In this document: one piece after another, positions 42,644 through 51,067 of the stretch | Numbering within the stretch: the first letter of the stretch is position 1 | How the letters are laid out: each line of letters opens with the position of its first letter | Assembly: GCA_905211345.1 (NCBI GenBank) | Contig: CAJMAO010000002.1 | Span: 1 to 64,000 of the forward strand | Length of the DNA: 64,000 nucleotides | Direction: 5' to 3' | Source of the DNA: an uncultured Prevotella sp. | GTDB lineage: Bacteria; Bacteroidota; Bacteroidia; Bacteroidales; Bacteroidaceae | Notes under the pieces: generated by a model | Seen by the model: the letters and a program-made list of their open reading frames with translations, nothing else | Told to the model about the DNA's origin: nothing | Database searches by the model: none | Position numbers and translations under genes: made by a program

Positions 42644-44863
42644 ATGAAATACCAGCTAAGAGACTATCAGAAACAGGCCAGCGACGCCGCCGTGCGCGCC
42701 TTCAACGGCAAGGCGAAACGGAACGGTCTGCTCATACTCCCTACCGGCTGTCATGCAAAAGGAACGAAAATCTTGATGTATGACGGTACTTTCAAAAATG
42801 TAGAGGACATTCTCGTAGGAGACGTCCTCGTTGGAGATGACGGAACGCCGCGCCGCGTGCTTGAACTTCATCGTGGGTATGATGAGATGTATCGCATCAT
42901 ACCTATAAAAGGAGAAAGTTTTGTCGTAAACGGAGGGCATATCCTTTCGTTGTACAAGACAAATGAGGGGAATAAATACCTGTGCGACAAGCCTCGTTAC
43001 GATGAAATAACAGTTTGTGATTATGTTGCCAAGAGTAAAAATTACAAGCATCTTCACAAGTTGCATCGTTGCGGATATGTAGACTTTGGAAAATCAGAAT
43101 ATCTTTTCGACCCGTATTTCTTGGGGCTTTATCTTGGCGACGGATGTTGCATTGGAGGTATAGGCATCACCACGCAAAGAGACGAGGTTGTTGAATATCT
43201 TAGACACTTCGCTTCACACTATGGACTTGGATTTAGAGTATCTGAAAAAGACGGAGGAAATAATAAGGCAAAATCTTATTTCTTCCCTTCCGCACTTTCC
43301 AGTCGCTCGAAGCCCAACCCTGTCAGCACGATTATAGGAAGTCTCGGACTTGCAGGAAAAACCGCATGTAATAAGTTTATACCCTTGAAATACAAGACAG
43401 GCACAAGAGAGCAACGTCTATCGCTACTCGCAGGGCTACTTGATACAGATGCGTTCTATGACACCAACAAGAATATGTTTGAATATTGCAGCAAATCCAA
43501 ACAACTTGCTGATGATGTCGTGTTTGTATGCCGTTCACTTGGCTTTTTCGCACAAATCGGCAAGACAAAAATAGTGAAAGGACAATCTTATTACAGGATA
43601 CAGATAAGCGGAGAATTGAACCTTATACCTACGAAAGTCGCTATCCGCAAAGGACGTGCGAGGAAGCAGAAAAAGAACGTACTCGTCACAGGTTTTGATG
43701 TAGAGTATGTCGGTCAAGGTGAATATTACGGTTTCACCGTTGACTGCAATCATTTGTATCTTGACAGCCAGTTTTTTGTGCATCACAACAGCGGTAAGAG
43801 CTTGATTATCGCCGACATAGCCTCGCGCTTAGACTGTCCGTTGCTCGTGTTCCAGCCTTCGAAGGAGATTTTGGAGCAGAACTTCGCCAAGCTGCAAAGC
43901 TATGGCGTGTTCGACTGCGGCGTGTATTCCGCGTCGGCAGGTAGCAAGGACATCAACCGCATAACCTTCGCCACGATAGGCAGCGTGATGAACCATGTAG
44001 GCGACTTCGCACGTTTCAGGAACATACTTATTGACGAATGTCACCTTACCAACGCGAAGGGCGGCCAGTACAAGGAATTTATAGAAGCACAGGACAGGCG
44101 CGTCGTAGGGCTTACCGCAACGCCTTACAGGTTAGGACAAGGGCTTTACGGAATGTCTATGCTCAAGTTCCTCACGCGCACAAGGCCGAGGATATTCGAC
44201 GATGTGCTTTACTACTGCCAAGTGTCAGACTTGCTGGCGAAAGGTTTTCTCGCCGATTTGAGATACTTCGATTGCACGACGCTTGACATGTCCAACGTCA
44301 AGACCAACTCCACAGGAGCCGACTACGACGACGAGTCGCTGAAACTCGAATACGAGCGCAGCGGCTTTTACGACCAGCTCACCTCAACCACCATGCGAGT
44401 GCTGAAGCCTAAGAACGGAGTGCCAAGAAACGGCGTGCTAGTATTCACACGCTTCACCAAAGAGGCAGACGAGCTTGTGCTGAAGCTCCGCAGCATAGGC
44501 GTTAATGCCGCCATCGTCACAGGCAACACCAAGAAGGTAGAACGCGAGGGAGTATTGGACGCGTTCAAGCGTGGTGATATAAAGGTAGTGGCCAACGTAG
44601 GCGTGCTGACAACCGGCTTCGATTATCCCGCGCTTGACACCGTTATACTGGCGAGGCCCACCAAGTCGCTGTCGCTTTACTACCAAATGGTCGGCAGGGC
44701 CATCCGCCCATGTGCAGGAAAGGACGGATGGGTGATAGACCTCGGAGGCAACTACAAGCGTTTCGGCAAGGTGTCCGACCTGAAGATTGACGTAGAGGTG
44801 CCAGGAAGCGCAAGGTGGTGCGTGAAGTCGAACGGCAAGCAACTGACAAACGTAATGTTTTAA
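42644..44863 (+). CDS. SF2 DEAD/DEAH-type helicase with an intein in the P-loop
   Basis: The 739-aa precursor is a phage SF2 helicase whose Walker A motif is split by an intein: N-extein LLILPTG ends at residue 35 and the C-extein resumes SGKSLIIADI at 383, restoring PTGSGKS-type P-loop after splicing. Spliced length would be 392 aa. The motor has ILIDECHLTNAKG (motif II), VVGLTATPYR (motif III), VFTRFTKE, TTGFDYPALDTVI and YYQMVGRAIRP (motif VI). The start is marked by AAAGAGCA abutting the ATG. It lies in the replication/recombination module. Confidence 0.9.
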   Translation: MKYQLRDYQKQASDAAVRAFNGKAKRNGLLILPTGCHAKGTKILMYDGTFKNVEDILVGDVLVGDDGTPRRVLELHRGYDEMYRIIPIKGESFVVNGGHILSLYKTNEGNKYLCDKPRYDEITVCDYVAKSKNYKHLHKLHRCGYVDFGKSEYLFDPYFLGLYLGDGCCIGGIGITTQRDEVVEYLRHFASHYGLGFRVSEKDGGNNKAKSYFFPSALSSRSKPNPVSTIIGSLGLAGKTACNKFIPLKYKTGTREQRLSLLAGLLDTDAFYDTNKNMFEYCSKSKQLADDVVFVCRSLGFFAQIGKTKIVKGQSYYRIQISGELNLIPTKVAIRKGRARKQKKNVLVTGFDVEYVGQGEYYGFTVDCNHLYLDSQFFVHHNSGKSLIIADIASRLDCPLLVFQPSKEILEQNFAKLQSYGVFDCGVYSASAGSKDINRITFATIGSVMNHVGDFARFRNILIDECHLTNAKGGQYKEFIEAQDRRVVGLTATPYRLGQGLYGMSMLKFLTRTRPRIFDDVLYYCQVSDLLAKGFLADLRYFDCTTLDMSNVKTNSTGADYDDESLKLEYERSGFYDQLTSTTMRVLKPKNGVPRNGVLVFTRFTKEADELVLKLRSIGVNAAIVTGNTKKVEREGVLDAFKRGDIKVVANVGVLTTGFDYPALDTVILARPTKSLSLYYQMVGRAIRPCAGKDGWVIDLGGNYKRFGKVSDLKIDVEVPGSARWCVKSNGKQLTNVMF
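42749..43789 (+). other. Intein (347 aa) with LAGLIDADG homing-endonuclease domain
   Basis: The intein spans residues 36-382 of the helicase. Block A begins with Cys36 (CHAKGTKILMYDGTFKNVED), block B is EGxxVNGGHILSLYK-like (SFVVNGGHIL), block F/G ends YYGFTVDCNHLYLDSQFFVH-HN (His-Asn terminus), and the +1 residue is Ser383. Between are two LAGLIDADG-type helices, PYFLGLYLGDGCC and SLLAGLLDTDAFYD, giving an apparently intact homing endonuclease. Insertion at the P-loop lysine-serine site is a well-known intein insertion position. Confidence 0.93.
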
Positions 44864-44868
44864 CCATA

Positions 44869-45228
44869 ATGAAGAAAATCTACATAAGCGGCCCTATCAG
44901 CGGCTATGACATCAATGAGAGAAAAGACGCCTTCGCCAAGGCACAGGAAGTATTGGAACTGTGCGGATATGAAGTCCGCAACCCGTTCGACAACGGACTT
45001 GACCGTGAAGCGTCCACGCACGAACACATGAGGGCCGACCTGAAAATGCTGCTCGACTGCGACGAGATACTGATACTGAAAGGTTGGAACAGGAGCGCAG
45101 GATGCAACGTCGAGTTGCAGTGCGCCGTGGCCGCAGGATTGAAAGTCAGCTTTGAGAGCAACGCCACGCCGGCGGCAATCGTCACGCCAATCGGCGGTTT
45201 ATCTTTGATGCAAACTGAATTTGAATAA
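44869..45228 (+). CDS. DUF4406 / nucleoside deoxyribosyltransferase-like protein
   Basis: The start is MKKIYISGPISGYD (119 aa), 5 nt after the helicase stop. KIYISGPISG is the family's Rossmann-like N-terminus, and MRADLKMLLDCDEILILKGW and SAGCNVELQCAVAAGL are the catalytic-loop motifs shared with nucleoside 2-deoxyribosyltransferases (the GCNVEL glutamate). DUF4406 proteins are common in phages; their substrate is unknown. It may act in nucleotide metabolism or modification. Confidence 0.82.
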   Translation: MKKIYISGPISGYDINERKDAFAKAQEVLELCGYEVRNPFDNGLDREASTHEHMRADLKMLLDCDEILILKGWNRSAGCNVELQCAVAAGLKVSFESNATPAAIVTPIGGLSLMQTEFE

Positions 45229-45231
45229 GCC

Positions 45232-45711
45232 ATGCCATACTATATCAAAAGAAAAAACAAAAAGGCTCACAGCGAAAGCAACGGCGCAAAAACAAGGGCA
45301 AGGAAGAAGCCAGACCTCGTAAAAAAGCTCGACCGTGTGTTTTCGCTCTACATCCGCCTTAGAGATACCATGCCAGGAGGCTACGTCCGCTGCATATCGT
45401 GCGGACAGATTAAGAAATTCGAGGACGTTGACTGCGGACATTTCCACTCGCGCCGCCACATGGCCACGAGGTTTGACGAGGACAACGCCCATGCAGAATG
45501 TAGGTTTTGCAATAGGTTCTCCGCCGACCACCTCATAGGCTACGAGCACAACCTCATACGCAAGATAGGCCGGCAGAAGTTTGACTTGCTCAACGTAAAG
45601 GCACACTCCGCTTGCCATTACCTTGACTGCGAGCTTGAGGAAATGATACGCCATTACACGCTCGAAGTTAAAAAGTTAAGCACGCTGAAAGGCATAAAGG
45701 TACATCTGTAA
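45232..45711 (+). CDS. NinG-family (Rap) recombination protein
   Basis: The 159-aa protein has the NinG zinc/HNH arrangement: CISCGQ, CGHFHSRRHMATRFDEDNAH, CRFCN and an SADHLIGYEHNL segment. Lambda NinG (Rap) is a structure-specific nuclease that stimulates RecBCD or Red recombination at branched DNA. The gene is the last of the recombination run that began at 37.97 kb. Confidence 0.87.
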   Translation: MPYYIKRKNKKAHSESNGAKTRARKKPDLVKKLDRVFSLYIRLRDTMPGGYVRCISCGQIKKFEDVDCGHFHSRRHMATRFDEDNAHAECRFCNRFSADHLIGYEHNLIRKIGRQKFDLLNVKAHSACHYLDCELEEMIRHYTLEVKKLSTLKGIKVHL

Positions 45712-45747
45712 TTAAAGTTAAGCAAAAGATATTTATTAGTTAAAACA

Positions 45748-45779
45748 ATTTGTCAAACAAATTATTTTAACTATCTTTG
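45748..45779 (+). promoter_or_regulatory. Promoter with ATTTG-N3-AACAAA element (copy 2 of 4)
   Basis: ATTTG-TCA-AACAAA at 45,748-45,761 covers the -33 TTTG; the -7 box TATCTTTG is at 45,772-45,779, 19 nt from it. This is the same layout as at 28,527, 55,436 and 61,195. It drives the operon beginning at 45,906. Confidence 0.8.
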
Positions 45780-45801
45780 CCCTGTAAACAAAACAACGGA
45801 C

Positions 45802-45892
45802 GTGGCACTCCGGCAACACGATATTTTTCAGACCCTGACGAGTACGGTTTCAGTGCCACCTGCCGAGAGCAGAGAAACCGGAAAGTCAGGGT
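45802..45892 (+). ncRNA. Structured leader with potential pseudoknot
   Basis: Three perfect pairings interleave: S1 GTGGCACT (45,802-45,809) with AGTGCCAC (45,852-45,859); S2 ACCCTGAC (45,832-45,839) with GTCAGGGT (45,885-45,892); and S3 CGGTTTC (45,845-45,851) with GAAACCG (45,874-45,880). S2 and S3 nest; S1's 3' strand lies in their loop, so S1 closes a pseudoknot or competes with S2/S3. The region is the about 120-nt leader between a promoter and the start of the next gene, only 13 nt upstream of its ATG. Confidence 0.7.
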
Positions 45893-45905
45893 TTGTCTTT
45901 AAAGC

Positions 45906-46700
45906 ATGGACGGTTCGATTAAGCTAAGGAAAGGCATCCTTGAATGGAAATGGTGGAGAAAGCCTGAAATGGTTTCACTCCTCATTTACTTCGTATCGTC
46001 CGCAAATACGGAAAACACTGTTTGGCGTGGCAGGGACATAATGCGTGGGCAGCTTGTTACAAGCCGCAGCAGGATATTGAAAGACAACCCTGCGTTGACG
46101 GATAGAGTTATACGCACTTGCATAAGCCGCTTGCAGGAAGAAGGCCTGATAAAAGTCGAGGCATCGAAGGGATGCACGATAATCACCATTAGGAAGTTCG
46201 AGAGCTATCAGGTAGAAGTCGCACAGGATGCGCCCACTGATACCTACCCACAGGAGAAACAAGAAAAACCTAAAACGCAAGAAGAGCAACAACCACCCAA
46301 GCCAAAGAGGACGCATGACGAGATTGTTGCAGACTACTACAAGCGCAAGCAGAAGTTCTATGACAGCCTTGTGCCTTACGTTGAAGTCTACGGAAAGGAA
46401 ATGGTGCGCCAGTTTTATAATTACTGGAAAGAGCCTAACAAGTCTTTCACCAAGATGCGTTGGGAACAGGAAAAGACATGGAGCCTTAACCTGCGATTGG
46501 CAAGGTGGGCAAACCATACAAACATAAAGAGCAATGGAACAGAAAAGAAACGAGAAGAAAAACAGCAACGCCTTGAAAGTTACGGCGCAGTCGCTGCCAA
46601 GTGGAGGCAGAAACGCAACTCTTCGGAGATGGCCGACTGCGGACAGCCTGATGCAGACATTCCACGTCAACAGGCAGATAGAACTGACGCAAGACCCTGA
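45906..46700 (+). CDS. Phage replication-initiator-like protein (winged helix N-terminus)
   Basis: The 264-aa protein has an N-terminal winged-helix-like domain (about 8-100; ILEWKWWRKPEMVSLLIYFV, RGQLVTSRSRI, RVIRTCISRLQEEGLIKVEA). A Pro/Gln/Lys-rich linker (about 110-138) and a C-terminal helical part (YYKRKQKFYDSLVPYVEVYG, MRWEQEKTWSLNLRLARW) follow. This looks like a DnaD/replisome-organiser-type protein found in Gram-positive and Bacteroidota phages. It is the first gene after a structured leader. Its last 167 nt overlap the next gene in another frame. Confidence 0.65.
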   Translation: MDGSIKLRKGILEWKWWRKPEMVSLLIYFVSSANTENTVWRGRDIMRGQLVTSRSRILKDNPALTDRVIRTCISRLQEEGLIKVEASKGCTIITIRKFESYQVEVAQDAPTDTYPQEKQEKPKTQEEQQPPKPKRTHDEIVADYYKRKQKFYDSLVPYVEVYGKEMVRQFYNYWKEPNKSFTKMRWEQEKTWSLNLRLARWANHTNIKSNGTEKKREEKQQRLESYGAVAAKWRQKRNSSEMADCGQPDADIPRQQADRTDARP

Positions 46701-47184
46701 CAGATGCTATTTCTCCAACGCCCCTACGCTTAATGCCGTCAATAATATTTACGGTGAAGGCACTTCTGAGGAATGGCTTTGCTACCAGATAGGCAACTTA
46801 TCGGAGTTCAGCGGGGCAAGGGACAAGATTGACGACAACCAGCTTGACGAGATAGCCGAGCTTATCAGGAGCGACTACGGCTTCCTCAACATGGCCGAGA
46901 TAATGCTGTTCTGTAGACGGTTCAAGAAAGGGCAGTATGATAAGTTCTACGGCAGCGTTGACCCGATTACCATAATGCGTGGGCTTAACGAGTTTTGCAA
47001 GGAACGCAGCTACGCCTACTTTATGCACGAGCAAAAGGAGCGTGAGAGGATTGAGACTGAAAGGAACAAGCAAAGTTACCTTACTTATGAAGAATACGAG
47101 TTCATCAAGTACGCCCGGTTGGAATACGAGATGAACACTATCGAGGAAGACAAAATGATAGAATCGAAATATACAAAGCATTGA
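46534..47184 (+). CDS. DUF6633-like phage protein
   Basis: The 216-aa version begins at an ATG directly preceded by AAAGAGCA, but overlaps the preceding gene by 167 nt; an internal ATG at 46,651 (MQTFHVNRQIEL) is the alternative. The conserved-looking part begins about CYFSNAPTLNAVNN and continues LADE-like TSEEWLCYQIGNLSEFSGAR, IADI-like FLNMAEIMLFCRRFKKGQYD and FYGSVDPITIMRGLNEFCKE, a pattern of helical replication-associated phage proteins. A helicase-loader-like role is possible but unproven. Confidence 0.65.
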   Translation: MEQKRNEKKNSNALKVTAQSLPSGGRNATLRRWPTADSLMQTFHVNRQIELTQDPDRCYFSNAPTLNAVNNIYGEGTSEEWLCYQIGNLSEFSGARDKIDDNQLDEIAELIRSDYGFLNMAEIMLFCRRFKKGQYDKFYGSVDPITIMRGLNEFCKERSYAYFMHEQKERERIETERNKQSYLTYEEYEFIKYARLEYEMNTIEEDKMIESKYTKH

Positions 47185-47313
47185 AACAATTGAAATCAAC
47201 CTCAAGACATTCAAGGTCGTGCAAAGTCTGGGAATGTGCAACTCCAATACCGACAAGCACAACGAGATTTTGGACTTGGTATAAAAGAACATCAACCTAA
47301 TCAAGTAAGCAGC

Positions 47314-49824
47314 ATGAAAGATTATATAGATTTTCTGAAAGAGAAGATGGCAATAAGCCATAACACTGGATTTGAGGTATCTGTTGACGAACTCACTTCT
47401 ACACTCTATCCGCACGTGAAAGATACTGTTAGATGGGCCGTAAAGGGAGGCTGCCGGGCGATATTCAGCAGTTTCGGTATGCAGAAAACAGTAACACAGC
47501 TTGAAATCATACGGGTTGTGCTGAAGCATGAGGGCGGCAAAGGATTGGTAGTGTGCCCTAAGCGTGTAGTCATAGAGTTCCTGCACCAAGCAAAGGAGCA
47601 TTTGGGATTGGAAGTTACCTATGTGCGCACCATGCAGGAAGTCCGCGATTGCACCACCGACATAATGATAACCAACTACGAACGAGTACGTGACGGTGAG
47701 GACGGCATAAGGATAGAGCCGTCATACTTCACCGTGACATCGCTCGATGAAGCAAGCGTTTTGCGTGGATTTGGAACAAAGACTTATCAGGAGTTCCTGC
47801 CTCTGTTCCGATACGTGCCTTACCGCTTTGTTGCCACTGCAACGCCCTCACCTAACCGATACAAGGAGTTAATCCATTACGCAGGTTATCTTGGCGTGAT
47901 GGACACAGGACAGGCCCTCACGCGCTTTTTCCAGCGTGACAGCACGAAAGCAAACCACTTGACGCTATATCCTCACAAGGAAAAGGAATTTTGGCTGTGG
48001 GTAAGCACATGGGCTTTGTTCCTGACCAAGCCGTCAGATTTGGGCTATCCCGACATTGGCTATGAGTTGCCTGAGCTTCACATACACGAAGAAGTGGTAG
48101 ATGTTGACAACTCGACTGCCGGCACCGATCGTGACGGACAGGTGATGATGTTCCGTCAGGCGGTAATGAGCCTGCAAGACGCTGCACGTGAACGCCGTGA
48201 CAGTATGCCCTCAAAGATAGCCCGGGTAGTGGAGATAATAAACCGACCTGAGAACAAGGACGACCATTTCCTTTTGTGGCATGATTTGGAAGCCGAACGT
48301 GTGGAGCTTTGCAAGGCTATTCCCGGATGCAAGGCGGTTTATGGCTCGCAGGACGATGACGAAGCAGACAAGATAATCCAGTACTTCAAGGACGGCAAAC
48401 TGAAATACCTTGCAGCCAAACCCGAAATGTTGGGTGAGGGATTGAATTTTCAGTACCATTGCCACAAGGCCATAATGTTCATAGACTACCGATTTAACGA
48501 CAAGTTCCAAGCGGTGGCACGTATCCACCGATTTATGCAGAAATACCCGGTTGAGCTTTACTTGGTGTATGCCGAAAGCGAACAGGAGATTTTCAAGTCG
48601 TTCATGGAAAAGTGGGCGCAGCACAACAATATGGTTGCAAACATGGTGGCTATCATTCGTGAAAACGGATTATTCGGCTTGCAGGCAGAGGAAAAGATGA
48701 TGCGCTATATGTTCTCAAAGCGTGAGGAACGACACGGCGATATGTGGAGAGCAATAAATAACGACAACGTGCTTGAATGTAAGAACATGGCGGAAAACTC
48801 GGTAGGGCTTATCGTGACGAGCATACCTTTCAGTAACCATTACGAATACACGCCGACATACAACGACTTCGGCCATAACGAGGACAACGAAAAGTTTTTT
48901 GAGCAGATGGACTATCTCACGCCCGAACTCATGCGGATATTGCAGCCCGGGCGGTTGCTCTGCGTCCATGTCAAAGACCGTGTTCTGTTCGGAAATGCCA
49001 CAGGTGACGGGATGCCTACGATAGACCCTTTCAGCGATATGACAGTATTCCACTATATGAGGCACGGATTCCGCTATATGGGCCGCATTACAGTCGATAC
49101 GGACGTGGTTAGGGAAAACAACCAGACATACCGCTTAGGCTATGGTGAAATGTGCAAGGACGGCTCAAAAATGGGGATTGGTTGCCCCGAATATGTGTTG
49201 CTGTTCCGCAAATTGCCGACAGACACCTCTAAGGCATACGCAGACTGCCGTGTGTCAAAGGATAGGAAAGACTACTCGCTCGCACGTTGGCAGATTGACG
49301 CACACGCCAGTTGGAAGTCGTCAGGCGACACGCTTTTAAGCTACGAGGATATGAAAGGGTTGGGTATCGACAAGATACGCTCGTTGTTCCGCCAATACGA
49401 GAAAGAACACATCTATGACTACGAACAGCACGTTGCGTTTGCAGAAGAACTTGAAGCATACGGAAAACTGCCAAAGACATTTATGGCAGTTGACCCTGTA
49501 AGCAAGAAGCCTTGGATATGGGATGATGTTGTACGTATGCGCACACTCAACAGCAAGCAGTCGCAGAAGAAAAGACAGAACCATATTTGCCCGTTGCAGC
49601 TTGACATAGTGGAAAGGCTCATCGAGCGGTATTCAAACAAGGGCGATGTTGTCTTTGACCCATTCGGAGGTATTCAGACGGTGCCGTATTGTGCGGTGAA
49701 GATGGGCCGCAGGGGTCTTTCTACCGAACTGAATTATGACTACTGGAAAGACGGCATAACCTACCTGAAAGAAGCGGAGCGTGAAGTGACAGCCCCGACA
49801 TTGTTTGACTTAATAGGAGCATAA
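47314..49824 (+). CDS. SF2 helicase fused to an N6A/N4C-type DNA methyltransferase
   Basis: The start is MKDYIDFLKEKMA (836 aa); a GTG 78 nt earlier is an alternative. The N-terminal half is an SNF2-like SF2 helicase: AIFSSFGMQKT (variant motif I, about 49-59), LVVCPKRVVIEFLHQA, VTSLDEASV (motif II), FVATATPSPNR (III), LAAKPEMLGEGLNFQY (V) and FQAVARIHRFMQ (VI). The C-terminal half (about 490-836) is a class-beta amino-methyltransferase: TSIPFSNHYEY (motif IV, TSPPY-like, about 502) precedes DPFGGIQTVPYCAVKMGRRG (motif I, about 782). Such fusions could couple translocation to methylation, protecting phage DNA from host restriction. Two overlapping functions in one chain are seen in type I/III-like relatives, but no nuclease motif is visible. 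Confidence 0.86.
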   Translation: MKDYIDFLKEKMAISHNTGFEVSVDELTSTLYPHVKDTVRWAVKGGCRAIFSSFGMQKTVTQLEIIRVVLKHEGGKGLVVCPKRVVIEFLHQAKEHLGLEVTYVRTMQEVRDCTTDIMITNYERVRDGEDGIRIEPSYFTVTSLDEASVLRGFGTKTYQEFLPLFRYVPYRFVATATPSPNRYKELIHYAGYLGVMDTGQALTRFFQRDSTKANHLTLYPHKEKEFWLWVSTWALFLTKPSDLGYPDIGYELPELHIHEEVVDVDNSTAGTDRDGQVMMFRQAVMSLQDAARERRDSMPSKIARVVEIINRPENKDDHFLLWHDLEAERVELCKAIPGCKAVYGSQDDDEADKIIQYFKDGKLKYLAAKPEMLGEGLNFQYHCHKAIMFIDYRFNDKFQAVARIHRFMQKYPVELYLVYAESEQEIFKSFMEKWAQHNNMVANMVAIIRENGLFGLQAEEKMMRYMFSKREERHGDMWRAINNDNVLECKNMAENSVGLIVTSIPFSNHYEYTPTYNDFGHNEDNEKFFEQMDYLTPELMRILQPGRLLCVHVKDRVLFGNATGDGMPTIDPFSDMTVFHYMRHGFRYMGRITVDTDVVRENNQTYRLGYGEMCKDGSKMGIGCPEYVLLFRKLPTDTSKAYADCRVSKDRKDYSLARWQIDAHASWKSSGDTLLSYEDMKGLGIDKIRSLFRQYEKEHIYDYEQHVAFAEELEAYGKLPKTFMAVDPVSKKPWIWDDVVRMRTLNSKQSQKKRQNHICPLQLDIVERLIERYSNKGDVVFDPFGGIQTVPYCAVKMGRRGLSTELNYDYWKDGITYLKEAEREVTAPTLFDLIGA

Positions 49825-49827
49825 ATC

Positions 49828-50049
49828 ATGGATAATTCAATCTACAAAGTATGCGAAGTGTGCGGACAGAAAAAGCACATTTCGGAGTTCAGTAAATCAT
49901 ACCCTCGCAGGTGCAAGGCTTGTGTGGCAGAGCATACGAAAATGGTCAGGGAACGTGCCAAGCATGGCAAGCGGATGTATTATAATCAAGCCAAGAAAGG
50001 AAAATTTACTCTAAACTCACAAGACAATGAAAAAGATTATGTTCAATGA
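49828..50049 (+). CDS. Small zinc-ribbon protein
   Basis: The 73-aa protein has VCEVCGQKKHISEF and RRCKACVAEH, a CxxC...CxxC zinc ribbon as in many phage proteins of HNH-like or transcription-associated type, followed by a basic tail. It overlaps the next gene by 23 nt. Function unknown. Confidence 0.72.
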   Translation: MDNSIYKVCEVCGQKKHISEFSKSYPRRCKACVAEHTKMVRERAKHGKRMYYNQAKKGKFTLNSQDNEKDYVQ

Positions 50050-50665
50050 TAAATATGGCCTTACGGAAGCCGTGCTTGACGGTAGCAAGACGCAGACAAG
50101 GCGGATTGTCTCGCAATCATTGATTGATAAATATGAAGAATGGTATGATGATGTTTGCTCTATCGCCATGCCTTCCGGAAGCACGATAGAGACGTTAAGA
50201 GACTGGTTGTTAAGAAAGCATACGAGATACCGTGTCGGCGAAGTGGTTGCCGTGGCTCAAAGCTATCGTGATTGCGGAGGGCTGAATGAACAAGGACTAC
50301 CAAAATGGGAGATAATAGCTCAAAGTGTAGGCGCGATTAGCGCAGGGTGGAACAACAAGATGTTTGTTCGGGCAGACCTCATGCCCCACCAAATCCGCAT
50401 AACCGATGTGCGTGTAGAGCGTTTGCAAGACATTTCGGATGATGATTGTTTGAAAGAGGGAATTACAGACATGGGCGCAGGGGGAAGTTTGAGATATTCA
50501 TTCACCGAAAACGTGAAACAAACCACTGGAGACACCATAGCCTTTTCAAACAACTTTGCTGCTGCAAAAGAAGCCTTTGCTCACCTCATTGATAAGGTGA
50601 GCAAAAAAGACGTATGGAGCGAAAATCCGTATGTATTCGTCTATGATTTTGAACTCGTAAAATAG
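50027..50665 (+). CDS. ASCH-domain-like phage protein
   Basis: The 212-aa protein resembles phage ASCH (PUA-fold) proteins: AVLDGSKTQTRRIVSQ near the N-terminus, RYRVGEVVAVAQSYRD, IRITDVRVERLQDISDDDCL and a C-terminal FVYDFELV strand. The KTQTRR motif lines the predicted RNA/nucleic-acid-binding cleft. Role unknown; related proteins process modified nucleosides. It starts within the tail of the zinc-ribbon gene. Confidence 0.8.
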   Translation: MKKIMFNDKYGLTEAVLDGSKTQTRRIVSQSLIDKYEEWYDDVCSIAMPSGSTIETLRDWLLRKHTRYRVGEVVAVAQSYRDCGGLNEQGLPKWEIIAQSVGAISAGWNNKMFVRADLMPHQIRITDVRVERLQDISDDDCLKEGITDMGAGGSLRYSFTENVKQTTGDTIAFSNNFAAAKEAFAHLIDKVSKKDVWSENPYVFVYDFELVK

Positions 50666-50712
50666 GAAAATATTTCACAAACTTTCTCATTTTTACCTAA
50701 AACTGAAAGACA

Positions 50713-51027
50713 ATGGAAAAAGAAAAGATAGAACGGGCGGCAAAAGAATATGCCAAAGACAAATATGGCGGTGAAAACGCAAAACAATGGGCTATCGCCC
50801 AAATCCATGCTGGTAGGGATGGCTTTATTGACGGCGCACGCTGGCGCATCGACGAGGCGTGGCACGACGGCACGGCATCATGCGAAGCAAGACGCAAGGC
50901 ACTCGTCTTATTCAAGAACGGCAACGCCGCCGTCTACAAAGACCTGCGCGACATATGGTTTGAACAAAGGTGGGACGAGGTTGACAAGTTCGCCTATCTT
51001 GACGACCTCCTGCCCGACGGAAAGTGA
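50713..51027 (+). CDS. Hypothetical protein
   Basis: The 104-aa protein is helical and charged (MEKEKIERAAKEYAKDKYGG) with a HAGRDGFIDGARWRIDEAWH segment and Trp-rich C-terminal part. It is in the same run of genes, 47 nt after the ASCH-like gene. No family recognised. Confidence 0.65.
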   Translation: MEKEKIERAAKEYAKDKYGGENAKQWAIAQIHAGRDGFIDGARWRIDEAWHDGTASCEARRKALVLFKNGNAAVYKDLRDIWFEQRWDEVDKFAYLDDLLPDGK

Positions 51028-51067
51028 AGAAGCAACCTACCCAATTATGAATTATGCATTGTGAATT

